Shown here in pieces: positions 1 to 9,600 of a DNA stretch of 35,135 nucleotides. The stretch lies in contig JAIELF010000036.1 of the NCBI GenBank assembly GCA_019753235.1, positions 1 to 35,135 of the forward strand, read 5' to 3'. The notes beneath the pieces are model-generated. The model had not been told where the DNA came from and searched no databases. It saw only the letters and a program-made list of their open reading frames with translations. The DNA comes from a bacterium (GTDB taxonomy: Bacteria > Planctomycetota > Planctomycetia > Kolteriales > Kolteriaceae). Both the position numbers and the translations under genes were made by a program. How positions within the stretch are numbered: position 1 is the first letter of the stretch; each line of letters begins with the position of its first letter.

Positions 1-180
1 TGCGGCCTGCAAGTGATTGACCTCGAAACCGGCGACATTGTCCATTGGCTCCGCTTGGAAGGGATTGTCACCGAGCTTTACGATGTCGTCGTGTTGCCCA
101 ACGTTACTCGCCCCATGGCACTCGGCTTTAAGACCGACGAGATTCGCCGCACGATCTCGATAGGCCCCGCGACCTCCTGA
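1..180 (+). CDS. C-terminal end of a TIGR03032/DUF4915 family protein (partial)
   Basis: The window opens inside a reading frame whose last 59 codons end at TGA 178-180. The visible tail contains VIDLETGDIVHWLRLEG, then a segment with LYDVVVLP and PMALGFKTDEIRRTI. This pattern is typical of the C-terminus of TIGR03032 (DUF4915) proteins, which are predicted beta-propeller-like proteins of unknown function, often found beside glycosyltransferase or TPR genes. The start and most of the protein lie outside the window, so domain order and context cannot be judged. The family call rests on this short tail and on recall of the family. Confidence 0.7.
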   Translation, partial: CGLQVIDLETGDIVHWLRLEGIVTELYDVVVLPNVTRPMALGFKTDEIRRTISIGPATS

Positions 181-331
181 TTCGCCACAACTTTCGGATT
201 TCATCGAAACGTAGAGCGTATCCTTCACATCCCCGCGTCCGCCTTTCGTAGGGCACCTCGGACAGTGATTTTTCAACACAAACTACTCAGCAATAGAGAA
301 TGGTTTGAACATGCATTTCACGGCTGGTTCA

Positions 332-1723
332 TCAGCCCAAGACCCAGCTCACGACTAACGCTCCCACACAAGCGATAATCAATCCAACGCCCACCCATCC
401 TAATGCTAGGGAAAACTTACCTGGCTTGGCGGAGCCGACGACGGTGGGATCACTGGCTAGGATCTGTAGCGCTACGACGTGGAGTGGCAGCAAGACGGCA
501 TTCACAACCTGGCTAGCGTAGATGAGAGGGATAAGAGGTAGGCCGGGAAGAGAGACAACGCTGACAGCTAACACGTTCAGGCCGACGAAGGCACCATAGA
601 AGTGTTGATAGTGTCGCGAGTCAAGGTCGAGCGAGGCAGGCTCGCCAATCCCCTCGGCAATGGAATAGGCAGTAGCGAGTGGAACGATGGCGGCGGCGAG
701 AAGCGAGGCTCCAAGTAAGCCGACGCCGAAGAGAAGCGTTGCAAAGGACCCGGCCAGCGGGCGAAGTGCAAGGGCGGCGTCGCGGGCATCAGTGATGTGA
801 GTTCCGGCGGGATGAAGCGTTGCTGCACAGGCGACGGCAATGGCAAGGCCAATCACTCCGGTGAGCACCGATCCCAGAACGACATCAACCCGTTCCCATT
901 TCAAGTCAGTCACCGTGATCTTCTTGTCGACAGCATAAGACTGGATGAACGCAAGGCCCCAAGGAGCAAGCGTCGTCCCGAGCGTGGCGGCAATCGCGAT
1001 CCAACCTTCTGGCGTCACGGGGAAGTGCGGAATGACGGAGTAATGGAGCACCTGCGACCAGTCGGGCCCAGCTAGGACGCCGTCGACAATGTAGAGAGCG
1101 AGGGTCGATGAAATGACGAGTAGAATCGCTTCCACGCGATGAAATGATCCCAGCACGACGACAACACAAATCAACACCCCCGCGAGTGGCGTGCTGATCC
1201 AGGAAGGAATGTGAACCAGTGACGCTGCTGCCGAGATCCCGGCGTATTCCGCGCAAATCGTTCCGAAGTTGGCGAGCATTAAACCGATGACGGCGGCATA
1301 TCCGAATCCACGTCCCCATCGCTCTCGGATGACGGCGACGAATCCTTTGTTGCTCGCCGCTCCGATTCGTACCGCGATCAGATGAAAGTAAACGAGAAGT
1401 AACGTCGAGGCGGGGATGATCCAGAGAAGCTTATAGCCGTGATCCGTTCCGAGGATGGAATAGGTCGTAATGCCGGCCGGGTCATCATCTGAAAGTCCCG
1501 CGAGCAATCCCGGGCCAAGCACCGCGAGAAAAGCCATCAGCCCGCCGACACCAGCGGCACGAATCTTCGCGAATTGGCGTCCAACACCTCGGCGATGATG
1601 CGCGATGGCGTGAGGCGGTGCTTTGGCTCGCTCACGCCGACGACGAGTCGCCCGATAGGCGTAGTCGTGAATATCACGCAAGTGGCGAGAGATTCGTCGG
1701 CGTCTGTTCCGATGGGGACTCAT
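332..1723 (-). CDS. NRAMP-family divalent metal transporter, atypical metal-site motifs
   Basis: This 463-aa protein has about eleven hydrophobic segments starting near residue 63, as expected for the NRAMP (SLC11) fold, which moves divalent metals across the inner membrane with protons. TM1 carries DDDPAG at 79-84 where classical MntH has DPGN. The TM6 region carries TLGTTLAPWG at 247-256 where MntH has an MPH-type motif. It therefore belongs to an NRAMP-related branch whose substrate (Mn, Fe, Mg or other) cannot be told from sequence. The first 60 residues are very rich in Arg and His and may be a cytoplasmic extension. The ATG at 1721-1723 has AGAGG close upstream, and Met63 is an alternative start. 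It lies 50 bp downstream of a secreted-protein gene on the same strand, so the two could be co-transcribed. Confidence 0.85.
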   Translation of the reverse strand: MSPHRNRRRRISRHLRDIHDYAYRATRRRRERAKAPPHAIAHHRRGVGRQFAKIRAAGVGGLMAFLAVLGPGLLAGLSDDDPAGITTYSILGTDHGYKLLWIIPASTLLLVYFHLIAVRIGAASNKGFVAVIRERWGRGFGYAAVIGLMLANFGTICAEYAGISAAASLVHIPSWISTPLAGVLICVVVVLGSFHRVEAILLVISSTLALYIVDGVLAGPDWSQVLHYSVIPHFPVTPEGWIAIAATLGTTLAPWGLAFIQSYAVDKKITVTDLKWERVDVVLGSVLTGVIGLAIAVACAATLHPAGTHITDARDAALALRPLAGSFATLLFGVGLLGASLLAAAIVPLATAYSIAEGIGEPASLDLDSRHYQHFYGAFVGLNVLAVSVVSLPGLPLIPLIYASQVVNAVLLPLHVVALQILASDPTVVGSAKPGKFSLALGWVGVGLIIACVGALVVSWVLG

Positions 1724-1773
1724 AGACCTCTTTGCCGACCACGCCGACCAATCATGTACTCAGGGTCCGATGA

Positions 1774-2904
1774 TTACTTTTCCAACTTCCAGCTGGAAGA
1801 GTCGGCGGTGAGTTTGGTGTTGCCTTTGTAGTGGTCATAAAGCTTGTGCATGTCAGCCGTGTTATCGAAGTAACCAACGATGTGGGCGGCGCTAAATGAC
1901 TCGCCCGCCTTCACCGGCCTGCCGTTGATCTCCTCGATCATGACGATGATTCCGCCGGGTCGCTGGCTGCACCACGCTTCGTACACCAAGGAAGGTTCAA
2001 GCGTCAATCCCGCGAGCCAGGGACCGGCCGCGCCTGTTTCCTTGTTACGCAAGTGATATGCGCGGATGAAATGGTCCGGCGTCTTGTTGAGGTCGCGGCG
2101 GTAGCCGAACTTGAGATCGGGTGGGAACGGTGTGAAGAATTCACTGGAGGGAATGCGCAGGCCGTCGGGTCCGCTCAGGTAGCTGAGATAAATCTCACTA
2201 AACGTGTCCCCCTTCTCATGACGAATGCATCCGGGCGTATCGTTGCGAAGGAACATCTCGGGCGACGCATTCGCACTGTCGATCTTATCCATCAACACGA
2301 AGTATCGAACACCCTTCGGAAACACGATAAGCTGCGTCCACTGTGAGCCGGGCGTTCGGCCAGGGGCGGCGTACTCATACTTGTACGTCGTTTTGATTGC
2401 AACGAAATCCTTGCCACGAATGATCTCGGGTTGGACAGGCTTCATCCGGTGACAAAGCTGCGGCCCCTCGACCATCCGCTTACGATGACTGCTTCCGTGC
2501 GATAGACGCGTGTATTCTCGCTGCGCGGGATCGGTTTCGTTGGCGAACCACGAATATCGGCCGACGCCGTTGCCGTCGGGAGCAATCACCTGCTCGCTCC
2601 ATTCCGCGTCGCTGCCGGCCTCCATGAGCCAATCGATCACCATGAGGCCGTCGCCAACTTCGCGAAAACCAGTCGTCTTGTCGAGGAATGTCCCCTTTTC
2701 AATCCCCGTCATCCATTGTTTGGGGTTCTTTTTGGGGATCACTGCTTCTAAAAGATCCGTCTCGATCTTGATGGCGCGGTCATCCTCGGTGATGGTGGCC
2801 CATTTTTGATCGTCCGGCTTTTCCGCCATGGCCAATCCTTGGACCACGATGAAAAGAACAATCACGATTCGAACGTGTTCAATGATGTAGCTCGAAGAAT
2901 TCAT
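1774..2904 (-). CDS. Secreted protein of unknown function
   Basis: The frame is open further upstream, but the ATG at 2902-2904 is preferred. It is preceded by AAGGGA at a good distance and begins a signal peptide: MNSSS, a hydrophobic stretch at about residues 12-25, then AMAEK. The mature part (about 350 aa) is soluble and rich in aromatic residues and beta-strand-like segments, for example WTQLIVFPKGVRYFVLMDKI and GAAGPWLAGLTLEP. There is no lipobox and no further membrane segment. I do not recognise a named domain. The look resembles the many exported planctomycete proteins that sit near carbohydrate or sulfatase loci, but nothing shows an activity. It precedes the NRAMP gene by 50 bp on the same strand. 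Confidence 0.75.
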   Translation of the reverse strand: MNSSSYIIEHVRIVIVLFIVVQGLAMAEKPDDQKWATITEDDRAIKIETDLLEAVIPKKNPKQWMTGIEKGTFLDKTTGFREVGDGLMVIDWLMEAGSDAEWSEQVIAPDGNGVGRYSWFANETDPAQREYTRLSHGSSHRKRMVEGPQLCHRMKPVQPEIIRGKDFVAIKTTYKYEYAAPGRTPGSQWTQLIVFPKGVRYFVLMDKIDSANASPEMFLRNDTPGCIRHEKGDTFSEIYLSYLSGPDGLRIPSSEFFTPFPPDLKFGYRRDLNKTPDHFIRAYHLRNKETGAAGPWLAGLTLEPSLVYEAWCSQRPGGIIVMIEEINGRPVKAGESFSAAHIVGYFDNTADMHKLYDHYKGNTKLTADSSSWKLEK

Positions 2905-3298
2905 GCGATCCCTTAATGAAACGAAAGCGGCACCGGACAACGATGATCCCTTGAGACTAGTTCGACGTGGGGACATGTTGCAACATCCCTTTTCATTGAT
3001 TTCGAGATCAACCATCGCATGAAGACAAGTGAAGGACAAACCGTACAAGGCGTGTGGATGGAATGCCGACCTGGCGGTGCCATGACGACTGTTCGCACTG
3101 ATCCTAGCGAGGATCGAACGACTGCGCGCGTTGGTTGTTCCCGCTCCGTCCTGAGCGTTGAAGAACGGGGCACTAATCAGTTCATTCGATCAACTGCTGG
3201 GGTCGCGGTTCGTCCCCAGCGGTGATAATGACGCGATTCGAGGCATCGACGCGAGGAATCCGAAAGGAAACAAGGGCAAACGGAACCCTCCCGCAGTC

Positions 3299-3377
3299 GG
3301 CAAACCGTTGAGCCTCGGAGAGCGGGTCGGTATCCTTGACGAATCTTGGATCATGAAAGCCATCTGGAAAATGTCGG
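3299..3377 (+). repeat. 79-bp dispersed repeat, copy 1
   Basis: This segment matches the reverse complement of 17002-17080 over its full 79 bp with about nine mismatches and no gaps, by eye. It lies directly upstream of the TIGR03067-type gene, on the same strand, ending about 20 bp before the start codon. Both copies can be read in one frame as a related peptide with a DESWIM core, but nearly all base differences change the amino acid, which argues against a maintained protein. Confidence 0.75.
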
Positions 3378-3396
3378 TCTGCAGGAGAACGATGTC

Positions 3397-3825
3397 ATGA
3401 CTGTCCTGTTCAGTTGCTTGCTTCTCCTGGGAAGTGATCCCGCATCGGCCGAGTCCAATCCGCAACTCGTCGGGGAATGGGGAGTCCGTGACGTGTCGAT
3501 GAATGGCAAAACGCTCGAAGATCGCGAACTTTCCCAATCGGTCATCATCTTTCGCGACGGGCAAATGGTCATGAAGAACAAGAACGGGAAGGTGAAAGAG
3601 GTCTTCAAAATCAAGTATGAAGGCAAGTCCTCACCGCCCGCTTACCACGCCGAACGTGTCGTGCCTCCCGCCCGACCGCAAAAAGGATGGTTCCTTTACG
3701 AACAGAAAGAAGACACGCTGAGATTAACCTTCACCGATGCTCTGAAAACACGCCCGACATCTTTCGACCCCAAGCCGAATCAAATTCTCCTCACGCTGAA
3801 ACAGTTAAAGCCCGACCCTCGGTGA
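3397..3825 (+). CDS. TIGR03067-type secreted protein (planctomycete domain)
   Basis: The product is 142 aa. The ATG at 3397 is chosen because AGGAGA sits 9 nt upstream and because it begins a signal peptide (MTVLFSCLLLLGSDPASAES). The mature part follows the TIGR03067 pattern: LVGEWGVRDVSMNGK, then a strand with IIFRDGQMVMKNKNGK, then LYEQKEDTLRLTF and RPTSFDPKPNQILLTL at the C-terminus. The family is small, exported, lipocalin-like in look and expanded in planctomycetes, with no established function. The gene is followed after 68 bp by two small membrane-protein genes on the same strand and may be the first gene of that set. Confidence 0.8.
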   Translation: MTVLFSCLLLLGSDPASAESNPQLVGEWGVRDVSMNGKTLEDRELSQSVIIFRDGQMVMKNKNGKVKEVFKIKYEGKSSPPAYHAERVVPPARPQKGWFLYEQKEDTLRLTFTDALKTRPTSFDPKPNQILLTLKQLKPDPR

Positions 3826-3893
3826 ACCAGGAGGCAATTGCGTGCCTTGCCTTCGCCTCTCAGGCGTCGAGCACTAACGAAGGAGCTGATGAG

Positions 3894-4490
3894 GTGCGAA
3901 AACGGATCGCCCTTGTTTTCGGGTTCATCCTCTTCGCGATTGCCGGTATTTGCCTTTGGGCAATAGTGCGGCGCGATCGCGTCCCGACGGATGTGAAGGC
4001 CCGCATCGACTCGGGCTGGACCGTCTACACGATTCGCACTGGCTCCGCGGGAGAGAACGCCGACTTCATCGAATATCGCCACCGACTAGCCGGTGAAATC
4101 GTTTCGCAAAGCGCAAGCGGCTCGTGGTTTAATGCCTTGCCGACCCATGTTTCTTTCATCTTCCAGCAAGGCGACCTCTACTACACGAAGCGGTTCGCCT
4201 TCCGCCATCCGAATTTCGACAACCGAATGCCCCATCAGCGAATCAGTGAATTCATCGCCCAAGAGGCGCCGCTCTTCATCCCACCCGTGGCGCCAAGCTG
4301 GGGCGGGGACACCAAAATGAAGCTCGCGCCAGCAACCCAAGTCGAGTTCCTGCCGGTCAAGGACAATGCCATCCCTTTCGGCTCTTGGGTGCCCGTATTC
4401 CGGTACAAACAACCCAGTGATCCCGCGGAGACCGTGGTCGAAGTCCGCGCGATCGGAAGACCGATCCGGCCCCGAAAGAACAGCCCATGA
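3894..4490 (+). CDS. Small single-pass membrane protein, GWTVY paralogue A
   Basis: This 198-aa protein is not of a family I recognise. The GTG at 3894 is chosen because AAGGAG lies 8 nt upstream and because translation then begins with a short basic start followed by one transmembrane helix (IALVFGFILFAIAGICLWAI). The outer part begins after the helix with a segment containing SGWTVYTIR. The next gene overlaps its stop codon by 4 nt (ATGA) and encodes a protein of the same architecture with GWTVYSIEGD at the same place after its helix. The two are probably diverged tandem duplicates that are translated together. The function is unknown; the topology suggests that the bulk of each protein faces outward. 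Confidence 0.7.
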   Translation: MRKRIALVFGFILFAIAGICLWAIVRRDRVPTDVKARIDSGWTVYTIRTGSAGENADFIEYRHRLAGEIVSQSASGSWFNALPTHVSFIFQQGDLYYTKRFAFRHPNFDNRMPHQRISEFIAQEAPLFIPPVAPSWGGDTKMKLAPATQVEFLPVKDNAIPFGSWVPVFRYKQPSDPAETVVEVRAIGRPIRPRKNSP

Positions 4491-5068
4491 GCAACTTCAA
4501 TCGATGGTGGTGGCTTGGTCTGGTGGTCCTGGTCGTCGTCGCGGCCAGCACGCCTCTCGTTGTCCGTCTTGTTTCCCATGCCGCAGCCGAGTGGGCCCAT
4601 CAAGCGGAGCGGCGCCGATTGGAAGAACAGGGCTGGACAGTGTACTCGATCGAGGGGGACGCGAGTCAGCTCCACGCCCTCAGCGTTTGCTATGGCACGC
4701 TGAAGGAAATTGAGGAGCACCATACCTCAGGCATGTTCGACCTTCATCCAGAAGGGTTGAGGCTATTTGCCGTGAAGATCGAGAGTGACAAGATCGTTTT
4801 CAAGCCCATGATGAACCCAGAGAAAATCCAGATTGGTCAACCGGATTTCTTTCGAGACCTCGTCCGTTGGCTCTCTGGATCTCCGGTAGTATCGGGCTTC
4901 ACTCTGACGATCACCATTGAATCAAACTCCATCAGTCTTCGCGAAGGAGACATCGCGACCCTACTCCCGGTGACTTCGATTTCCGTCGGCAAGAACACTA
5001 GGCTGGTGAAGGTCGTCGAAAAGGATGGAACCGAGAGATACCTGTTTACAACGATGCAGAGCGATTGA
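4487..5068 (+). CDS. Small single-pass membrane protein, GWTVY paralogue B
   Basis: The 193-aa product starts with an N-terminal transmembrane helix (WWWLGLVVLVVVAASTPLVV) followed by a charged linker (AERRRLEEQ) and GWTVYSIEGD. The rest is a soluble domain of about 140 aa that ends ERYLFTTMQSD. Its start overlaps the stop of the previous gene as ATGA, which indicates translational coupling. The shared helix-linker-GWTVY layout supports a duplication, although the rest of the two sequences has diverged widely. No catalytic motif is visible, and I do not recognise the family. Confidence 0.72.
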   Translation: MSNFNRWWWLGLVVLVVVAASTPLVVRLVSHAAAEWAHQAERRRLEEQGWTVYSIEGDASQLHALSVCYGTLKEIEEHHTSGMFDLHPEGLRLFAVKIESDKIVFKPMMNPEKIQIGQPDFFRDLVRWLSGSPVVSGFTLTITIESNSISLREGDIATLLPVTSISVGKNTRLVKVVEKDGTERYLFTTMQSD

Positions 5069-5152
5069 TTGAAGAGTTGATTAAGAGAAGGGTGCTTTCC
5101 GATGGGGCGAAGGGGTTTATCGACCTCCGGATAAGGTGACCTGCCCCCATGG

Positions 5153-6067
5153 GTGATACCAGTGCCTAAGTTAGAACCGAATTCCTTTGATGTTTTGGTT
5201 GATCCGGAGGCTGGACCGCAGCGGAAGCCGACTGGACTTCCCCACGTTTGGTGGGCGCGGGTTTTAGCTTCATGCGGCGAGTTCGATGACACCCTTCTGG
5301 CTCACGTCAAAATGGCGCTGGACCAAGCCAACATCAGCCAGAGCCACCTGCTCCAAAAGTTGACCCGTGATCTCGCGTCGATCGAACCACAGATCATCAA
5401 CACCACGAATTCTCTCGCAGCTATCGGATCCAGCGAAGCGCTCGTCGCCAAGCTCAAGGACTTGGAGCTCCGCCGTGGCGAACTTCGCCAGGAACTGGCT
5501 CTGGCAAGAAAGGAAATCCCTTCAAAGATTTCCCTTCCATCCATGGCAACGATCAAAACGCTGGCACGAGAAGTATTGACGAATGCTAACCTTGCCGATC
5601 GCGAGTTTCATCGAGTTCTCTCTCGACTGGTTCCAGAGATCGCCGTCTACCCCTTTGTCCGTCTTGGACTAAACACTCCTGTTCTGCGGGCGAAACTGAC
5701 GATCGATGTCAGTGGACTCGGCGATCCCGACCTACATCCGCTGGTTGATCTTTCGCTACTGCGAAAGGTCATTTGGGCGGATCTCGTCGAACAACCACAA
5801 GTTGTTCGGCACCTGGATGAGATCATGGAGCGGCTGGGACGAAAAGAGAAGACACGGGACATCGCGGCCGCCGTCGGCGTCGAACTACCAATCGTCGATC
5901 AGGCGCAGAAGCTTCGTCGGCTCATGGACGAATCAGGTCAGCATGACCCCTATTTGGCGGTCACTCGTCCGGATGGGCTGTCGAGGATCGCTCGACACAA
6001 GCACCCAAGGTACAAGGCGCCCACTTCTCCGACGAACCTATCGGACAATGGGGAAACGGCTGCCTAG
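5153..6067 (+). pseudogene. C-terminal remnant of a large serine recombinase
   Basis: The 304-codon frame lacks the resolvase catalytic domain and recombinase domain that a full protein of roughly 500-650 aa would carry. What remains from about residue 43 is typical of the C-terminus of large serine recombinases. There is a long coiled coil (about 43-125, including LRRGELRQELALARKEI), then FHRVLSRLVPEIAVYPF, a beta segment, a helix-turn-helix-like stretch (RDIAAAVGVELPIV) and an ending with DPYL and RHKHPRYK, as in planctomycete phage- or ICE-type recombinases. The first about 40 residues do not look like this family. The sequence TGACCTGCCCCC at 5137-5148, at the break, could be an insertion-sequence end, but this is unproven. 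The remnant cannot catalyse recombination. Confidence 0.75.
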
Positions 6068-6097
6068 CGCGCGAGCGGTGCTGTGACCACAATACAT

Positions 6098-6137
6098 GAC
6101 CGGCCTCGAATGGGTTTCGTGGCCGGTCTTCTTTTTT
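6098..6137 (+). terminator. Rho-independent terminator after the recombinase remnant
   Basis: GACCGGCC (6098-6105) pairs with GGCCGGTC (6121-6128). The loop itself contains a second short stem (CGAA/TTTCG), and the hairpin is followed by TTCTTTTTT. This is a strong intrinsic terminator for + strand transcription, 30 bp after the remnant stops. Confidence 0.85.
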
Positions 6138-6155
6138 GATGTAACGAGGACGACA

Positions 6156-6290
6156 TTGAAGTCAAAACATGAGTCACATGAATCGGGATCATCTGATACG
6201 CCCGCCATAAGGTTCATCCAATATCTGGCACGGCTCATCAGCGATCGGCTGGTTCGAGAGGCAACGCAGAGAAAGAAAACGAAGAGTTGA
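6156..6290 (+). CDS. Possible 44-aa small protein next to the recombinase remnant
   Basis: A short frame starts at TTG 6156 with GAGG about 8 nt upstream. It encodes a peptide with an acidic, polar N-terminal half and an amphipathic basic helix, AIRFIQYLARLISDRLVRE, ending in KKTKS. It is framed by two intrinsic terminators, one just before it and one 11 bp after it, which is the layout of a small independent transcription unit. Planctomycete serine recombinase loci often carry very small basic open frames next to the recombinase; this is recalled, not checked. The non-ATG start and small size keep confidence low. It could also be a remnant. Confidence 0.4.
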   Translation: MKSKHESHESGSSDTPAIRFIQYLARLISDRLVREATQRKKTKS

Positions 6291-6301
6291 CCAAACGCGA
6301 T

Positions 6302-6338
6302 GGGGGCGGCGTGGGCCGCCCCCGTCTGCCTTTTCTTT
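6302..6338 (+). terminator. GC-rich hairpin terminator
   Basis: GGGGGCGGC (6302-6310) pairs perfectly with GCCGCCCCC (6315-6323) across a 4-nt loop. A broken T-rich run (TTTTCTTT, 6331-6338) follows. It lies 11 bp after the stop of the possible 44-aa gene and would end its transcript. Confidence 0.7.
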
Positions 6339-6641
6339 AGCTCCCAGAGACAGTGCATCGTCCTAAAGCCGAAGACGATTCCTGCCAAACGGCCGATGAA
6401 CTCCGTCGAGCCTAGGCGAATCGACCGGACTAGTTTCAAGGGGGAAGGTCACAGCCACGCGCTCCCATTACAAGAGATGAGTCCATCCTTTTACGATGTC
6501 GGCCTCTCGTCTTACGAGAAGGTCATGATGCACCCACGCACCGTTCCGTCCAAGAGAAACAAGCGTTCAGAGATTTAATCTTGATGCCACGTTCGGCAAT
6601 CCTATTGGCATGGGACGGGCGCACGCGTTAACCTCTTTCTC
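6339..6641. other. Gene-free stretch before the DUF1553-type gene
   Basis: No convincing gene, RNA or promoter is seen in these roughly 300 bases. A short inverted repeat, CTCGT-ctt-ACGAG, is present near 6511 but is too weak to call. The promoter of the following operon must lie here, but no clear -35/-10 pair is recognisable. Confidence 0.4.
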
Positions 6642-9600
6642 ATGACTTTTCCGCATGGGTCCACTTTTAAGCGACGTCCGCGCACCTGGCTAGTGGCCGT
6701 TCTGGCCAATCTGTTTTTGAACCTTGCCGTGAGTGTGGGTGAAGAACAAGTCACGCCGGCCGCACGCGAGTTTTTTGAAACGAAGATTCGTCCCGTGCTC
6801 GTGGCCCATTGTTATGAGTGTCACGGTTCCAAGGGAGAGACTCGGCAAGCGGAACTTCGATTGGATCTGAGGGCGGGATGGATGAAAGGGGGGACTTCGG
6901 GGAAGCCGACGATTGTGCCCGGACGGCCCGAAGATAGTCCGCTGCTCGCCGCCATCGCGCATCGCGACGGGGTCGAACCAATGCCTCCCGACAAGCCCAA
7001 GCTTTCCGATGAGATCATTGCCAACCTTACGCGGTGGATCGCGGAGGGGGCTGCCGATCCGCGAACGGAGGATATCGATCCAAACAGCGCGACGAAAGAA
7101 TGGGAAGAGCTATATCGCCAGCGACTCGACTGGTGGAGTTTGCAACCTCTCTTGGCCCCCGCGCCTCCGAAAGAGCCGAGCGGTGCTTGGCCACGGAATG
7201 ACGTTGATCGCTACATCCTCGCGAAGCTTGTGGAGAAAAACCTTCATCCCACCGCCGAGGCTTCGCCACTCCAGCTTTTTCGTCGACTCCATGTCACGCT
7301 GACGGGGCTTCCTCCCAAACCAGAAGATCTGGCCCGTTTCCGCGTGGATGCTTCACCTGACGCCTTCGACGCCGAGGTCGAGCGCTTGCTGAAGAGTCCC
7401 CATTTCGGCGAGCATTGGGCTAGGCATTGGCTCGATGTCGTCCACTACTCCGACACGCATGGGTATGAGTGGGACGTTCCCGCGAAGAATGCGTGGATGT
7501 ATCGAGACTATGTGACGCGCGTCTTCAATGAGGACATGCCGATTAAGCAATTCTTCCTCGAACAGCTTGCGGGCGATCTGTTGCCGCCGCGTCTTGACGT
7601 GACAAGTGGTCGAAATCAATCGCTGGTCGCGACGATGGCGCTCCGCTTGGGGGAACGTCGGCATGGAGATAGTGCCGCCGCCGAAGGAGTGACGCAGGAG
7701 GCGATGGCGAACATTATCGACACCGTTAGCAAGGGTTTTCTCGCTACGACGGTCGCCTGCGCTCAGTGTCACGATCACAAGCTGGATGCCGTCGCCCAGG
7801 CCGATTTCTTCGCGCTCGCGGGAATGTTCATGAGTACACGCTGGGGAGCGAGCCCCGTCGACCTGCGCGATCCCAACGAAGAGATCATTGCCGAGCTCAA
7901 AGAGATCAAACGCGATGCGCGAGATGAACTCGTTTCGCTCTGGCTCGCGGCGATTCCCGAACTCCCCACGAAGCTGGCCAATCTTCCCAAGGGAGAGCCG
8001 CCCACGCTTGAAGCCTTTCCCGAAACCCTCCTCGCTCATTGGCAGCGTGCCCAAGAGAAGCCGCTGACGTCGGAAGAGTTCACCGCCGAGCGCGCCCGTC
8101 GACAGGCTGAGAACCAAGCAAACCTGACGCTGCTCGCGGACTTTGCCCAAGAGGACAATACAAGCGGCTGGCGCGCGGAGGGTTTTGGCATGAAACATGG
8201 CCAAGCGCGAAGCGGCAACTTCGTCCTTGCGGAAGAGGGTGAAGAGGTAGTTCGCGAGATTCTTCCCGCAGGCCGATTCTCCCATCTCTATTCCGCGCGC
8301 TTGGCGGGAGCGATTCGGAGTCCACTCTTTCCCCGTGAAGCGTTCGTCACGTTCTCTCTCGGGCTGCTTGGACGAAGCCACTCCTCCTGGACTTTTATCG
8401 TGGATCAAGCATTTCACTCGGAACGCATGCAGATGTTGAATCAGCCTCTTCGCTATATCACGCTCGCGGCTGGACACTTTGACACGCTCGAAGGGAGCAT
8501 CGATGCGATGCCCCGCCGAGTTTACTTTGAAGCGACCACCAAGACGCTCAACAACTACTACCCGCCGCGCGTCAACTATGGAGGCGTGAAGGAGGCGGAG
8601 CTGGCGGATCCCCGTTCAGTGCTCGGCGTGACTCGCGTTTATGCCCATCCGCAGGGAAAGCCGCCGCTGGATGCGCAGGACCGGTTCGTCCTCTTGTTTA
8701 AATCCGCAGGCGATCCAGTCACCCGTTTTACGCATCTGCTTAAAGAGAGCATGGAGCGCTGGGCCGAGGACAAAGCAAGCGACGCCGACGCGATCCTTTT
8801 GGACGAAGCGCTGCATCTTGGCCTTTTGCCGAATCGTCAGACGCCCAGGATTGCCGAGGTGCTATCGCGTTACCGCGCGGCCGAGAAGAGGCTGGTGACC
8901 GACCAGACGATGGGGACGATGACGGACTGGTCGGAAGGGAGCGACGAACGTGTTTGGATTCGCGGCAATTACACGGATCTCGGTTCCGCTATCGAGCGAG
9001 GCAACATTCGTTTTCTCGGCGGGCCCGCAAAGCGCGCGGATTCTCGCGCTAGTGGTCGACTCGAGTTCGCCCAGGCGATCGTTGATGAAAAGAACCCGCT
9101 CACCGCGCGGGTTTATGTGAACCGCGTTTGGCATCATCTGTTTGGAGAAGGATTGGTGCGTACCCCGGACGATTTCGGGCATCTCGGCGAAACGCCGTCG
9201 CATCCAGAACTGCTCGATTATCTCGCGTGGCGCTTCATGGACGAAGGCTGGTCAACGAAGAAACTCGTTCGCCTCTTGGTCACGTCCTCCACGTGGCGGC
9301 AAGGAAACAGGCTGGACGATGAAGCACTCCGCGTCGATCCAGAGAATCGTCTCTGGCACCATCGACCCGCTCGGCGAATGGAAGCGGAATCGCTGCGCGA
9401 TGCCATTCTCGTCGTCGCGGGGAAGCTTGATCCGTTACTCGGCGGTCCGCCCATCGATCCTTACCGCACCGCGGAGGATGCCAGCAAACGACTTTTCGCG
9501 GGTCCACTGGATGGCCAGGGGCGGCGATCCCTTTACATCAAGATGACGCTGATGGAACCTCCCCGTTTTCTGGCACTGTTTAATCAACCGATTCCAAAGC

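Noticed and set aside
3105..3130. GGATCGAAC resembling an antisense tRNA T-arm
   Set aside because: The flanking bases do not form a T-stem, and no acceptor or anticodon arms could be placed around it.
7353..8477. Minus-strand open frame of 374 codons inside the DUF1553-type gene
   Set aside because: The sense strand encodes clear DUF1549 and insert sequence; the antisense frame has no recognisable domain and its composition is that of a shadow frame.
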